DNA of 64,000 bases, from assembly GCA_013822275.1 (NCBI GenBank), contig PNKC01000001.1, positions 62,001 through 126,000 of the forward strand, given 5' to 3'. This document shows, piece by piece, positions 8,749 to 16,505 of the stretch. Under the pieces are notes generated by a model. That model did no database searches. It worked only from the letters and a program-made list of their open reading frames with translations, and was not told where the DNA came from. Numbering within the stretch: the first letter of the stretch is position 1; each line of letters opens with the position of its first letter. The position numbers were made by a program, and so were the translations under genes. Source of the DNA: Anaerolinea sp. (GTDB lineage: Bacteria; Chloroflexota; Dehalococcoidia; Tepidiformales; Tepidiformaceae).

Positions 8749-8824
8749 TGGTGGAGCTGGAGGGATTCGAACCCTCTACCTCAACACTGCCAGTGTTGCG
8801 CTCTCCCAAGTGAGCTACAGCCCC
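8749..8824 (-). tRNA. tRNA-Ala(GGC)
   Basis: The acceptor GGGGCTG pairs with CAGCTCC (one G-U pair), then A and an encoded CCA. The anticodon stem CAACA/TGTTG encloses CTGGCAG, giving anticodon GGC. D-arm GTAGCTC and T-arm GGTTCGAATCC are canonical. Confidence 0.95.
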
Positions 8825-8838
8825 GGAACAACCTCTCG

Positions 8839-8867
8839 ATGGTAGCAGCGGCCCCTTTGGGCGGCAA
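8839..8867 (-). promoter_or_regulatory. Promoter of tRNA-Ala
   Basis: Read on the minus strand: TTGCCG, a 17-bp spacer, TACCAT, with the tRNA starting 15 bases downstream. This is among the clearest -35/-10 pairs in the window. Confidence 0.7.
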
Positions 8868-8897
8868 ACCAGTGGAGCCTGGGCGTGACCGTGGCAG

Positions 8898-9863
8898 TTA
8901 CTTCCTGGTGCGGGGGTCGAGCGCGTCGCGGAGGCCGTCGCCGAGGAAGGTGAAGCAGAGCATCAGGACGGCGACCATGATCGCGGGCCAGACGACGAGC
9001 CAGTTGTTGGCGAAGAGGTTCGAATAGCCGTCACCCATGAGTGCGCCGAGGCTGGTATAGGGGGAAGGGACGCCGAGGCCGATGAAGCCGAGGGCGCCTT
9101 CAGCGAAGATCGCGAGCGGGATGCCGAAGGTGACGGAGACGATGACCGTGCTCAGCGTGTTCGGGAGCATGTGGGCGCGGACGATGCGCCAGGGGCTGGC
9201 GCCGATGGCGCGCGCGGCGAGGACGTAGTCCTGCTCCTTGATGGAGAGCATCTGGCCGCGAATCAGGCGGGCGATGGTCACCCAGCTCACGAAGGAGATC
9301 GCGAGGATGGTGACCAGCAGCGGCGCGGGAAAGCCAAGCAGCTGGGGATTGCCGCTGCCGATTATCGGCCACTCCCGGCCGAGCAGTACCTGGCGAAAGA
9401 GGATGATGGCGAGGAGGTCCGGGAAGGCGTAGGCGAGGTCCGTTATCCACATCAGGATGCCGTCGCTCACTTTGCCGCCGAGGGCGGCCCCCATGCCAAC
9501 GGTGATGCCGATAAGGAGGACGATGAACTGGGTGCCGAGCCCGATCTTGAGGGAGAAGAGGGTGCCATACATCAGGCGCGCCCAGGAATCGCGCCCCAGG
9601 ACGTCGGTCCCCAGCCAGTATTCGGCGCTGGGCGGGGCGTTGGTGTTGGTGTACTGCTGTTGGACGGCGCTGTGGCGTTCGACGGCCGGGACGTACTGGG
9701 CGGTTATGGAGACGGATGCGATGAGGATGAGGATGATCGCCGAGACGAGCGCGAGGCGGTTCCGGATGAGCCGCCGGAAGGCCATGCTCCAGAGGCCGCG
9801 CTGTTTGGTGGCAAGTTCTTCGCTGGCGAAGTCGAACGGTTGGGCGATTGTGTTTGAGGCCAT
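8898..9863 (-). CDS. Peptide/nickel-type ABC transporter permease (DppC/OppC family)
   Basis: 321 residues. A cytoplasmic N-terminus is followed by a first membrane span (about 40-60), an extracytoplasmic loop with YWLGTDVLGRD, a hallmark of DppC/OppC proteins, and five more spans. The coupling loop reads AIGASPWRIVRAHMLPN, the EAA-type motif that contacts the ATPase. It pairs with the DppB-type permease gene 15 bp upstream to form the channel for the binding protein encoded before them. The transported compound could be a peptide, a metal chelate or another solute. No ATPase gene follows; tRNA-Ala lies next. Confidence 0.92.
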   Translation of the reverse strand: MASNTIAQPFDFASEELATKQRGLWSMAFRRLIRNRLALVSAIILILIASVSITAQYVPAVERHSAVQQQYTNTNAPPSAEYWLGTDVLGRDSWARLMYGTLFSLKIGLGTQFIVLLIGITVGMGAALGGKVSDGILMWITDLAYAFPDLLAIILFRQVLLGREWPIIGSGNPQLLGFPAPLLVTILAISFVSWVTIARLIRGQMLSIKEQDYVLAARAIGASPWRIVRAHMLPNTLSTVIVSVTFGIPLAIFAEGALGFIGLGVPSPYTSLGALMGDGYSNLFANNWLVVWPAIMVAVLMLCFTFLGDGLRDALDPRTRK

Positions 9864-9878
9864 CGTGGTGTCCTTGCC

Positions 9879-10796
9879 CTACAGCCTGATTCTCGGGTCG
9901 GCGACTGCGTACAGGAGGTCGACGATGAGATTCATGGCCGCGATGACGACCGCATAGAACAGCGTAACCCCCATGATGACACCGTAGTCGCGGATGAGCA
10001 CAGACCCTACGAACGTGTTTCCGAGGCCGGGGATGGCGAAGGCGTTTTCAACGATGAAGGAGCCGGTGATGAGGCCCGCGAAGATCGGCCCAAGCACCGT
10101 GAGGACCGGGATCATGGCGTTCTTGACGGCGTGCTGGATGATCACTCGGGTTTCCTTGACGCCTTTGGCGCGGGCAGTGCGGATGTAGTCCTGGCGGAGG
10201 ATATCGAGCATGGATGCGCGCGCGATGCGGGCGACGAAGGCCCCCGGCAGCATGCCGAGGGCGACGGTGGGCAAGACCATCTTCTTGTAGTTCCAGAGTT
10301 CCCAGCCGAGCACGTCGAACCAGTCGACTTTGAGGGCGAAGAGGATAACCAGGAAGGGGGCGAGGATGAAGCTCGGCAACGCCGCGCCGCTGGTGGCGAT
10401 GAAGACCCCCACGTAGTCGCCGATGCCGTTCTGGTTGATGGCGGCGATGATGCCCAGCGTGAGCCCCATGGTCACCGCGAAGAGAAACGCCGAGATGCCG
10501 AGTTGGATGGAGACGGAGAAGCGGTCGCCGATGATGTCGCGTACGGGGCGGTCGTTGGAGAACGAGATCCCGAAATCACCCTGGACGGTGCGCTGGAGGT
10601 AGTTGACGTACTGGGTGAGGAGCGTGCCGTCGAGGTCGTAGCGTTCGTTGAGACGTTGCCTGGCGGCTTCCGAGAGAGGCTTTTCGGTGTCGAACGGGCC
10701 GCCTTCGACGGAGTGCATGAGGAAGAAAGTGACCGTGGCGACGGCGAACAGGAGCGGGATCATCAGGAGGATTCGCCGGATGGTGTACGCGACCAT
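9879..10796 (-). CDS. Peptide/nickel-type ABC transporter permease (DppB/OppB family)
   Basis: 305 residues with six predicted membrane spans. Family marks include the N-terminal IRRILLMIPLLFAVATVTF span, a periplasmic domain with YDLDGTLLTQYVNYL, the cytoplasmic TARAKGVKETRVIIQHAVKNA coupling loop (shortened here) and GSFIVENAFAIPGLG near the end. It forms a heterodimeric channel with the DppC-type protein. The ATG at 10796 follows the binding-protein gene by 110 bp; that gap contains a strong hairpin, suggesting lower expression of the permeases than of the binding protein. Confidence 0.92.
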   Translation of the reverse strand: MVAYTIRRILLMIPLLFAVATVTFFLMHSVEGGPFDTEKPLSEAARQRLNERYDLDGTLLTQYVNYLQRTVQGDFGISFSNDRPVRDIIGDRFSVSIQLGISAFLFAVTMGLTLGIIAAINQNGIGDYVGVFIATSGAALPSFILAPFLVILFALKVDWFDVLGWELWNYKKMVLPTVALGMLPGAFVARIARASMLDILRQDYIRTARAKGVKETRVIIQHAVKNAMIPVLTVLGPIFAGLITGSFIVENAFAIPGLGNTFVGSVLIRDYGVIMGVTLFYAVVIAAMNLIVDLLYAVADPRIRL

Positions 10797-10819
10797 TGTT
10801 GGTTACCCGAGGGATTAGC

Positions 10820-10849
10820 TGGATGGGGTGCCCGGGGGCACCCCATCCA
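10820..10849 (-). terminator. 14-bp perfect hairpin between binding-protein and permease genes
   Basis: TGGATGGGGTGCCC and GGGCACCCCATCCA form a 14-bp perfect stem around GG. No T-run follows on the minus strand. Such hairpins between ABC binding-protein and permease genes commonly stabilise the upstream mRNA or partly stop transcription. Confidence 0.65.
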
Positions 10850-10906
10850 CGCTGACTGTTGCTAGGTTAGCGGCCGCGCGCCGGAAATGACCAGCGCGCC
10901 CGCCAA

Positions 10907-12625
10907 TTACTTCTTGGTGGTGGTCCAGAGTTCGACACTGGTGTCGCCCGGGACCTGCTTGTCGTCGGCCTTCTTGTTCTCGACCATGCCCTTGATGTAG
11001 GGCTTGACGACGGCGTGGAAGCCGACCTGCCACATGGGGGCCATGCCGCAGACGTTTTCGACGACGAGCTTTTCAGCGTCGCGGTACTGCTGGCGGCGCT
11101 CTTCGTCCTTCTGGTTGAACTTGGCCTTGGCGATGACGTCGTCGATGGCCTTCATGGAGCAACTCTGCTTGTTGATGGAGCCACCGGTCTCATAGAGGCC
11201 GAGGATCCAGTTTTCGGGGTCGGGGTAGTCCTCGCCCCAGCCCCCGAGGACGATCTGGAAGTCGCCGCTGTTGAAGCGGGACGAGCGCGTCCTGGAGTCC
11301 GTGTATTCGAGGGTGATTTCGATACCGAGATACTTCTTCCATTCCGCCTGGAGGAACTCGCCGATTGCTTTGTTCGTCGCCGAATCGACCTGGAGGACGG
11401 TCAGCTTGGGGAAGCCGGCCCCCTTGTCGTAGCCAGCCCTTTTCAGGCTTTCGGCGGCTTTCGTGGGGTTGAAGCCGATTGCGGCGTCGAAGGCGTCCGG
11501 CTTGGTGCCGGAGCGGCTGGGTGGCATCCAGGTTGTGGACGGGATGTTCGCGCCGTTCAGGATCGTGTCGTTGAGCGTCTTGCGGTCGGTCGCCTGGCTG
11601 AGTGCGAGGCGGACGTCCAGCTTGGCCAACGTCGGGTCCTTGAGGTTCGGCTCGATACCGGTGGTGCGCGTTGCGGCGTACGAAACGAGTTCCTTGCCAA
11701 GCGTCGGGTCCGCTTTCACGGCCTTCAGTTGGGTAGAGGGGACCGTCGTGGCATCGATTTCGCCGGCGCGGTAGGCGTTGAGGGCGACCGCGGGGTCATC
11801 GATGTAGCGAAGGACCAGCTTTTCGACCTGGGCCTTCTGCTTGCCGGCATACTGGTCGTTCGGGACCAGCTCCATCTTGTCCTTCTCGGTGTAGGCGGAA
11901 GGCTTGAAGGGGCCGTTGTAGACGTTTTCCATCGGGCCAGCCCACTTGCCATCGACGGTCGCCTTGTGCTTCGGCGCGGGGAAGGTGGGCCAGAGGGCGA
12001 GGAGGATGGTAAAGGTCGGCTGCGGGTCGGTCAGCTTGTATTCGATGGTGGTGGCATCGACGGCGCGGACACCAACGGCCTTTTGCAGGGCGGCCTTTTC
12101 TTCAGCCGTTTTCTTGGCTGCACCGTAGTAGTCATCGCAACCGACGACGGCCGTCAGGATGTACTGGTAGTGACCGGCGTTGTCCGGGTTGCACGTGCGC
12201 TGGAGGCCGAGGACGAAGTCAGCAGCGTCGAGCGGCTGGCCGTCCGACCATTTGAGGCCAGGCTGCAGCTTGACGGTGTACGTCTTGCCGTCGGCGGAGA
12301 CGGTTGGCATGCCCGCGGCCATGGCCGGCTGGGGCTTGCTGTCGGCGTCAAGGTGATAGAGCCCGCGCCAGACCATGAAGAAGTGTTCGATGTCCTGGTT
12401 GAAGTCCGCGAAGTGCGGGTCCCAGCTTTCGAACTGGATCGTACGGATGGTGATGGTGCCGGACGGCTTGGTGACAGCCGGCGCGGTGGGCGAACCGGCG
12501 GCGGCAGTGCCGCCTGGGGCCTTGGTCGGCTCTGCGTTATCGTCGTCGCCACACGCTGCGGCGATGGCGAGGACGGCGAACATTGCGAGGACGCTGAGCA
12601 GCATCCTCCACTTTGGCTTGGTCAT
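10907..12625 (-). CDS. ABC transporter substrate-binding lipoprotein (SBP family 5)
   Basis: 572 residues. A signal peptide of about 24 residues ends in the lipobox AIAAAC with Cys25 as lipidation site, followed by an acidic and Ala/Pro-rich linker. The mature part matches family 5 peptide/nickel-binding proteins: WDPHFAD near the start, KLQPGLKWSDGQPLDAADFV, GPFKPSAYTEKDKMELVPN and RLALSQATDRK. It delivers solute to the two permeases downstream. The ATG at 12625 is chosen for the signal peptide and the AGGAGGG about 12 bases upstream; the frame is open much further back but is not protein-like there. Confidence 0.93.
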   Translation of the reverse strand: MTKPKWRMLLSVLAMFAVLAIAAACGDDDNAEPTKAPGGTAAAGSPTAPAVTKPSGTITIRTIQFESWDPHFADFNQDIEHFFMVWRGLYHLDADSKPQPAMAAGMPTVSADGKTYTVKLQPGLKWSDGQPLDAADFVLGLQRTCNPDNAGHYQYILTAVVGCDDYYGAAKKTAEEKAALQKAVGVRAVDATTIEYKLTDPQPTFTILLALWPTFPAPKHKATVDGKWAGPMENVYNGPFKPSAYTEKDKMELVPNDQYAGKQKAQVEKLVLRYIDDPAVALNAYRAGEIDATTVPSTQLKAVKADPTLGKELVSYAATRTTGIEPNLKDPTLAKLDVRLALSQATDRKTLNDTILNGANIPSTTWMPPSRSGTKPDAFDAAIGFNPTKAAESLKRAGYDKGAGFPKLTVLQVDSATNKAIGEFLQAEWKKYLGIEITLEYTDSRTRSSRFNSGDFQIVLGGWGEDYPDPENWILGLYETGGSINKQSCSMKAIDDVIAKAKFNQKDEERRQQYRDAEKLVVENVCGMAPMWQVGFHAVVKPYIKGMVENKKADDKQVPGDTSVELWTTTKK

Positions 12626-13012
12626 CGGTTGTAGGTTCCCTCCTCTATCGATTAACCGGACGGTAAGGTGCGCGCCGCGCCGCTTAAAGTCAACAACTTC
12701 TTTACGGTGGGCCGGCCGCTTCACAGGCTCTTCAAGTCGCCGCTCCACCTCCTCATGGTCACGCGGCTCGCGCGATCTCGTGGGCCACGGTTCCGGATGT
12801 CCGGAGGCCCCTGATGCGGGTACGCCCGGCGATCCGGCTATGGATCTCTTTGCGTAATGTATACCGGTTTCCAGTCCGGTATAGCCCAGGGCGGTGGACA
12901 ACTTCAAGCGCGGCGGCGCGCCGCGCCCGGCCTGTTCGATCGTTCGCGGGCTGCTGCCTAAGCTTGGATGGCCCGCGCGGCGCTCATCCTTCTCCCCCGG
13001 AGCCTGGCCACC
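12626..13012. other. Divergent intergenic region between binding-protein gene and purU
   Basis: No gene seen in this 387-bp gap. It must hold the promoters of the ABC transporter operon (minus) and purU (plus). The only strong structure is the palindrome at 12860-12883; no clear -35/-10 pair could be assigned. Confidence 0.5.
12860..12883. promoter_or_regulatory. Palindromic operator candidate TATACCGG-N8-CCGGTATA
   Basis: Two perfect 8-bp arms separated by eight bases. The length and symmetry fit a dimeric repressor site such as TetR or GntR type. It lies 235 bp before the binding-protein start and 130 bp before purU, so it could control either. I saw no second copy in the window. Confidence 0.5.
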
Positions 13013-13903
13013 ATGTCCCGAGTCCTTGCCATTGTCAGCGTGCTTGGGCGCGACCAGAAAGGTGTCGTCGCCCGCATCAGCACGCACCTTGCCGACCGGG
13101 ACATCAACATCGAGGACATCGAGCAGCGGGTGGTGCGCGGGCAGTTCCTGATGGACATGCTGGTGGACATCACGGAGGCGTCCGTTTCGCTGGACGAGCT
13201 GGTCACGGGTCTCCTGGGGATCGGCCAGGAGATCGGGATGGAGATCCGCGTCACGCTCCACAATGAGCGGGAGCGGAAGCGGGTTGCAATCCTGGTGAGC
13301 AAGGAGCCGCACTGTCTCGAGCAGTTGCTCAGCGACCAGCGCCAGGGCGCGCTGCACGGTGAGATTGCGCTGGTCCTGGGGAACCACGAAGAACTCCGGC
13401 CGATCGCCGAAGCTCGCGGCATCCCGTTCAGGTGGTTTCCGAGCACCGACAAGGGTGCCCACGAGGAGTTCCTGGTCCGCGAGCTGGACGCGGTGAAGGC
13501 GGACGTGGTGGTCCTCGCGCGCTACATGCAGGTCCTTACGCCAGTGGTTCTGGGCCCGTACGCGGGGCGGATTATCAACATCCACCCATCGCTGCTGCCG
13601 TATTTTCCCGGCGCGAACCCGTACCGCCAGGCCTGGGAGGACGGTGTGCGGGTAACCGGCTGCACCGCCCACTTTGTTACCGAGGAGCTGGACGCCGGGC
13701 CGATCATCCTCCAGGACGTGTTTCACATCGACGTTGGCGTGGACACCGTGGACGATGTGCGCAAGAAGGGGCGCGCGCTCGAAGGCGCGGTGCTGAGCAA
13801 GGCGGTCCAGCTCTACCTGAACAACGAAGTGGTCGTCATCAACGGGAAAGTCGTGTTCAAACCGGGGATGAAGACGCTCCTGAGGGACCTGGACGAGCGT
13901 TAG
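13013..13903 (+). CDS. purU: Formyltetrahydrofolate deformylase PurU
   Basis: 296 residues, normal for PurU (about 280-290). An N-terminal ACT domain (VLAIVSVLGRDQKGVVARI, residues 4-85) precedes the formyltransferase-fold catalytic domain. That domain has VVLARYMQVLTP, the INIHPSLLP catalytic His region and TGCTAHFVTEELDAGPII. It hydrolyses 10-formyl-THF to THF and formate. The ATG at 13013 starts the ACT strand directly; an earlier in-frame start at 12968 would add 15 unconserved residues. It ends convergently, overlapping fur by four bases. The formate made could feed the formate dehydrogenase 3 kb downstream. Confidence 0.92.
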   Translation: MSRVLAIVSVLGRDQKGVVARISTHLADRDINIEDIEQRVVRGQFLMDMLVDITEASVSLDELVTGLLGIGQEIGMEIRVTLHNERERKRVAILVSKEPHCLEQLLSDQRQGALHGEIALVLGNHEELRPIAEARGIPFRWFPSTDKGAHEEFLVRELDAVKADVVVLARYMQVLTPVVLGPYAGRIINIHPSLLPYFPGANPYRQAWEDGVRVTGCTAHFVTEELDAGPIILQDVFHIDVGVDTVDDVRKKGRALEGAVLSKAVQLYLNNEVVVINGKVVFKPGMKTLLRDLDER

Positions 13904-14319
13904 CCGCCGGGCTGGCAGGCGGGGCAGAGCCCGTAGAGCTCAAGGCTGTGGCCGTCCAGGCGAAAGCCCTCGCGCCGGGCGTTGCGGCGAATGAGGGCGT
14001 CGAGTTCCGGGTCACTGAACTCGCTGACGGCGCCGCAGCTTTCGCAGATCAGATGGTGGTGGTGCTCGCTCTGGGACAGCTGGTAGCGGACACCGCCATC
14101 GCCCAGAGGAAGGCGGCAGACGACGTCCAGGTCCTGGAGCAGTTTGACGGTGCGGAAGACCGTGGCGCGGCCGACATCCGGGGCGGCGAGGCAGATGTCC
14201 TCGACGGTGAAGGGCGTGACGGTACCCGCGATCGCATCGAGGACGGCGCGGCGGGAGCCGGTGACGCGGTGTCCCTGGCCTTCCAGGCGTGCGATCGTCT
14301 CTTGTGTGGCGCCGGGCAC
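13900..14319 (-). CDS. Fur/PerR family metal-dependent transcription regulator
   Basis: 139 residues, standard Fur length. The winged helix spans residues 10-80 (GHRVTGSRRAVLDAI, then DVGRATVFRTVKLLQ as recognition helix). The dimerisation and metal domain carries HHHH (86-89), CESC (92-95) and CPAC (132-135), the latter two forming the structural zinc site. It could be Fur, Zur or PerR; the sequence alone does not decide. The GTG at 14319 is chosen because it gives the family length and TACGAT stands exactly six bases before it. No Fur box could be identified. It lies 32 bp after an SRPBCC gene on the same strand. Confidence 0.9.
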   Translation of the reverse strand: MPGATQETIARLEGQGHRVTGSRRAVLDAIAGTVTPFTVEDICLAAPDVGRATVFRTVKLLQDLDVVCRLPLGDGGVRYQLSQSEHHHHLICESCGAVSEFSDPELDALIRRNARREGFRLDGHSLELYGLCPACQPGG

Positions 14320-14325
14320 GTTTCG

Positions 14326-14331
14326 ATCGTA
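14326..14331 (-). promoter_or_regulatory. -10 hexamer for a leaderless fur-type mRNA
   Basis: TACGAT lies six bases before the GTG start at 14319; no Shine-Dalgarno is visible. Confidence 0.5.
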
Positions 14332-14351
14332 GGAACGGCCGCCGAGGGGTG

Positions 14352-14804
14352 TCAACGCAGCGCCGCGAGGGTCGCCCGTGTCTTCCAGTGCCTCCAGATG
14401 AACATCGCTTTGATGCCCGGCCGGATGAGCAGCCATTCGATGAACTCGCCGGGCGGAGTGGGGATGGCGCGGAAGGCGACGGCGTCGGTGAGGCGGCTCC
14501 CGGCGCCGTCGGCGGCGACGCGGTGCTGGTGCCGCCAGGCGAGGAAGGGCCCGGCGATTTGCGTGTCCTCGATCAGGCGGCCGGGTTCGACCCTGGTCAC
14601 GCGGGCCCGCCAGGTCAGGCCCAGAGGGCCGACGGCAAGGCGGAAGACCTGTTCGTCGCCCGGTTCGGTGGGTTTGGGCTCGCTGAGCAATGTGAACCGG
14701 GGGATCGGTGGCGAAATCCTCGCGAGGTTGCGGACGTCCCGGTGGAAGTCGTAGAGGATGTCTGGCGGTACAGGGAAGCGCGAGGTGTGGACAACGAGGG
14801 TCAT
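14352..14804 (-). CDS. SRPBCC family protein (START/Bet v1-like fold)
   Basis: 150 residues. The layout fits the polyketide cyclase/dehydrase-like SRPBCC group: an N-terminal beta strand VVHTSRFPVPPDILYDFH, central strands with RARVTRVEPGRLIEDTQ, and a C-terminal long helix (FIEWLLIRPGIKAMFIWRHW). Such small hydrophobic-pocket proteins bind lipids or aromatic compounds; no specific role can be given. It is transcribed towards fur and divergent from the NAD-binding protein gene. Confidence 0.75.
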   Translation of the reverse strand: MTLVVHTSRFPVPPDILYDFHRDVRNLARISPPIPRFTLLSEPKPTEPGDEQVFRLAVGPLGLTWRARVTRVEPGRLIEDTQIAGPFLAWRHQHRVAADGAGSRLTDAVAFRAIPTPPGEFIEWLLIRPGIKAMFIWRHWKTRATLAALR

Positions 14805-15025
14805 GGGCGGCGCTCCTCCCTGAGGAACTCAATCATATCCAGGGCAGGTGGGGAAGCGGCAGTGCACGTGGGCGCGGGCGCTGCCCGGCGCACGCTTCGG
14901 GCTGGTGGGCACAGTTGGCGATGTTGGCGCGCACACGCTGGCGCCGCGAGAGGCGAGGTAAGGTGTCCCCGCAGCCCGGAGTCCTCAAGGCGATCAATGG
15001 TGTGCCGGGCGCGAAAGGGGACATC

Positions 15026-15928
15026 ATGAAGATCCTCGTTGCTGGTGGGACGGGATTCCTCGGCCGGGAGATCGTCCACGCGCTGCTCGAGTCCGGACAC
15101 TCGGTGACGGTTGGCTCGCGCTCCTGGCGGAAAATGGGCGGCGGCGACATCCGCGCGCACTGGGTGGAGGCGGATGTCGCCAACCCGGCGACCCTGCCGG
15201 CGGCGCTGGCCGGTTTCGAGGTAGTGGTGGACGCGGTCCAGTTCCCCAATAGTCCGGTCGAGGACCCGAAGAAGGGCTACACCTTCGAGCAGGTCGATTT
15301 CGAAGGCACCCGCAACCTTGTGGACGCGGCGAGGACGGCGGGCGTCGCGCACTTCATCGGCCTGAGCGGGGTGGGGGCAGCGGACGACGCGCCCTATCAC
15401 TGGTTGCGGTTCAAGTGGCAGGAAGAGGAGCACATCAGGGCGAGCGGTGTCCCGTACACGATTTTCAGGCCGAGTTGGGTGTATGGCGCGGGAGACGTTT
15501 CCCTGAACCGCTTCATGGGCTTCGCCCGGTTCTTGCCATTCGTCCCCGTTGTGGGCAACGGAAAGACGCGGATCAATCCACTCTACGTTGGCGACCTGGC
15601 GGCGCACGTGGCCGCATCTGTCACGAACGCGGCGGCGAAGGGCGGACTCTTCGAAATCGGCGGGCCGGACATCCTGACGATGGACGAGGTGATCAAGACG
15701 GCCCTGCGGGCGCTCCACAAACGGCGCATCCTCCTGCACAACCCCAGGCCGGTGATGAAGCTGATCGCCGGTGTCCTTCAGCACCTGCCGGGCCGCCCGC
15801 TCACGCCTGACGCGGTTGATTTCATCACGATGGATGGGGTCGCGGATACGGCAGCCCTCCGGGAAGTGTTTGGGCTGCCTTTGCAGACGCTGGAAGCGGG
15901 CCTCGCGAACTACCTGGGGAAGGATTGA
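15026..15928 (+). CDS. NAD(P)-binding SDR/NmrA-like protein
   Basis: 300 residues. The Rossmann motif GGTGFLG stands at residues 7-13. The rest follows atypical short-chain dehydrogenases of the NDUFA9/NmrA type: HFIGLSGVGAADDAPYHW, KWQEEEHIRASGVPYTIFRPSWVYG and a C-terminal substrate half. Catalytic YxxxK is not obvious, so it may be a reductase with an altered site or a quinone- or NAD-sensing protein. The ATG at 15026 is preceded by AAAGGGG. It is divergent from the SRPBCC gene, with a 221-bp gap in which I see no gene. Confidence 0.82.
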   Translation: MKILVAGGTGFLGREIVHALLESGHSVTVGSRSWRKMGGGDIRAHWVEADVANPATLPAALAGFEVVVDAVQFPNSPVEDPKKGYTFEQVDFEGTRNLVDAARTAGVAHFIGLSGVGAADDAPYHWLRFKWQEEEHIRASGVPYTIFRPSWVYGAGDVSLNRFMGFARFLPFVPVVGNGKTRINPLYVGDLAAHVAASVTNAAAKGGLFEIGGPDILTMDEVIKTALRALHKRRILLHNPRPVMKLIAGVLQHLPGRPLTPDAVDFITMDGVADTAALREVFGLPLQTLEAGLANYLGKD

Positions 15929-16059
15929 GAGGCGAGCAGGGGCGCATCAATAGTTGTTATAGGTAGGGTTGTGCAATCCCCCGCCCGAAGGGGTAGTATG
16001 CGCCTGCGGTGTGCGGGGGCCGTGTTGAAAACCGATTACACCCCCCATGGAAATGATAA

Positions 16060-16473
16060 GTGCGCGCTGATACTTCGGATGTGGCGTTTCGGTTGTTGCT
16101 GGCGCTCGGCGAGCTCTGGGATGGGCTGTCACGCGCGGACATCGACCCGACAAGCAGAGGATTGCACCTGACGCTGGAGTATCTGGGCGGCTACACTCGC
16201 TACTCCGCGGGGCCGGCGTCGCATCCCCGCCTGGTGGTCGAATGGAGTGAGTCCGCCCGGCATCTGCGCGTCCTGCGTTGTGATGACTGGGCGGGATTCG
16301 AGGCAACGGTTTCGAACACCGTCTCATACATCCGTGCTGAAGCACGTGCCCGCGGCCTGATCGAGGTGGTGGACAAGTCTCTCGCGGTAGCCTGCCAGGA
16401 GCCGTTGCCGGCGCGGCGGACGGTGGTCCACGGACCGCCGGCGCCGGTGGCGCCGGTGCTCAAGCGGGCGTAG
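16060..16473 (+). CDS. Hypothetical protein upstream of formate dehydrogenase
   Basis: 137 residues starting at a GTG; I do not recognise a family. The N-terminal half is helical (VAFRLLLALGELWDGL), the middle is mixed with two Trp, and the C-terminus is Pro/Ala-rich (PPAPVAPV). No signal peptide or membrane span. A weak GGAAATGATAA precedes the start; a TAGTAT at 15993-15998 might be its -10 box. It ends 32 bp before the formate dehydrogenase operon, but that operon seems to have its own promoter. Confidence 0.5.
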   Translation: MRADTSDVAFRLLLALGELWDGLSRADIDPTSRGLHLTLEYLGGYTRYSAGPASHPRLVVEWSESARHLRVLRCDDWAGFEATVSNTVSYIRAEARARGLIEVVDKSLAVACQEPLPARRTVVHGPPAPVAPVLKRA

Positions 16474-16493
16474 TGCGCGGGGCCACGCGGCGC

Positions 16494-16499
16494 TAGTAT
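16494..16499 (+). promoter_or_regulatory. -10 hexamer for a leaderless formate dehydrogenase operon mRNA
   Basis: TAGTAT ends six bases before the ATG at 16506. No Shine-Dalgarno is present, so transcription would start at the start codon. No -35 box was recognised. Confidence 0.5.
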
Positions 16500-16505
16500 T
16501 GGCCG

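Noticed and set aside
15947-15999. Shared TTGTTATAGG motif at 15.95 kb and 48.39 kb
   Set aside because: Two AT-rich stretches look alike, but neither gives a -35/-10 pair at a sensible spacing, so no promoter or repeat family is claimed.
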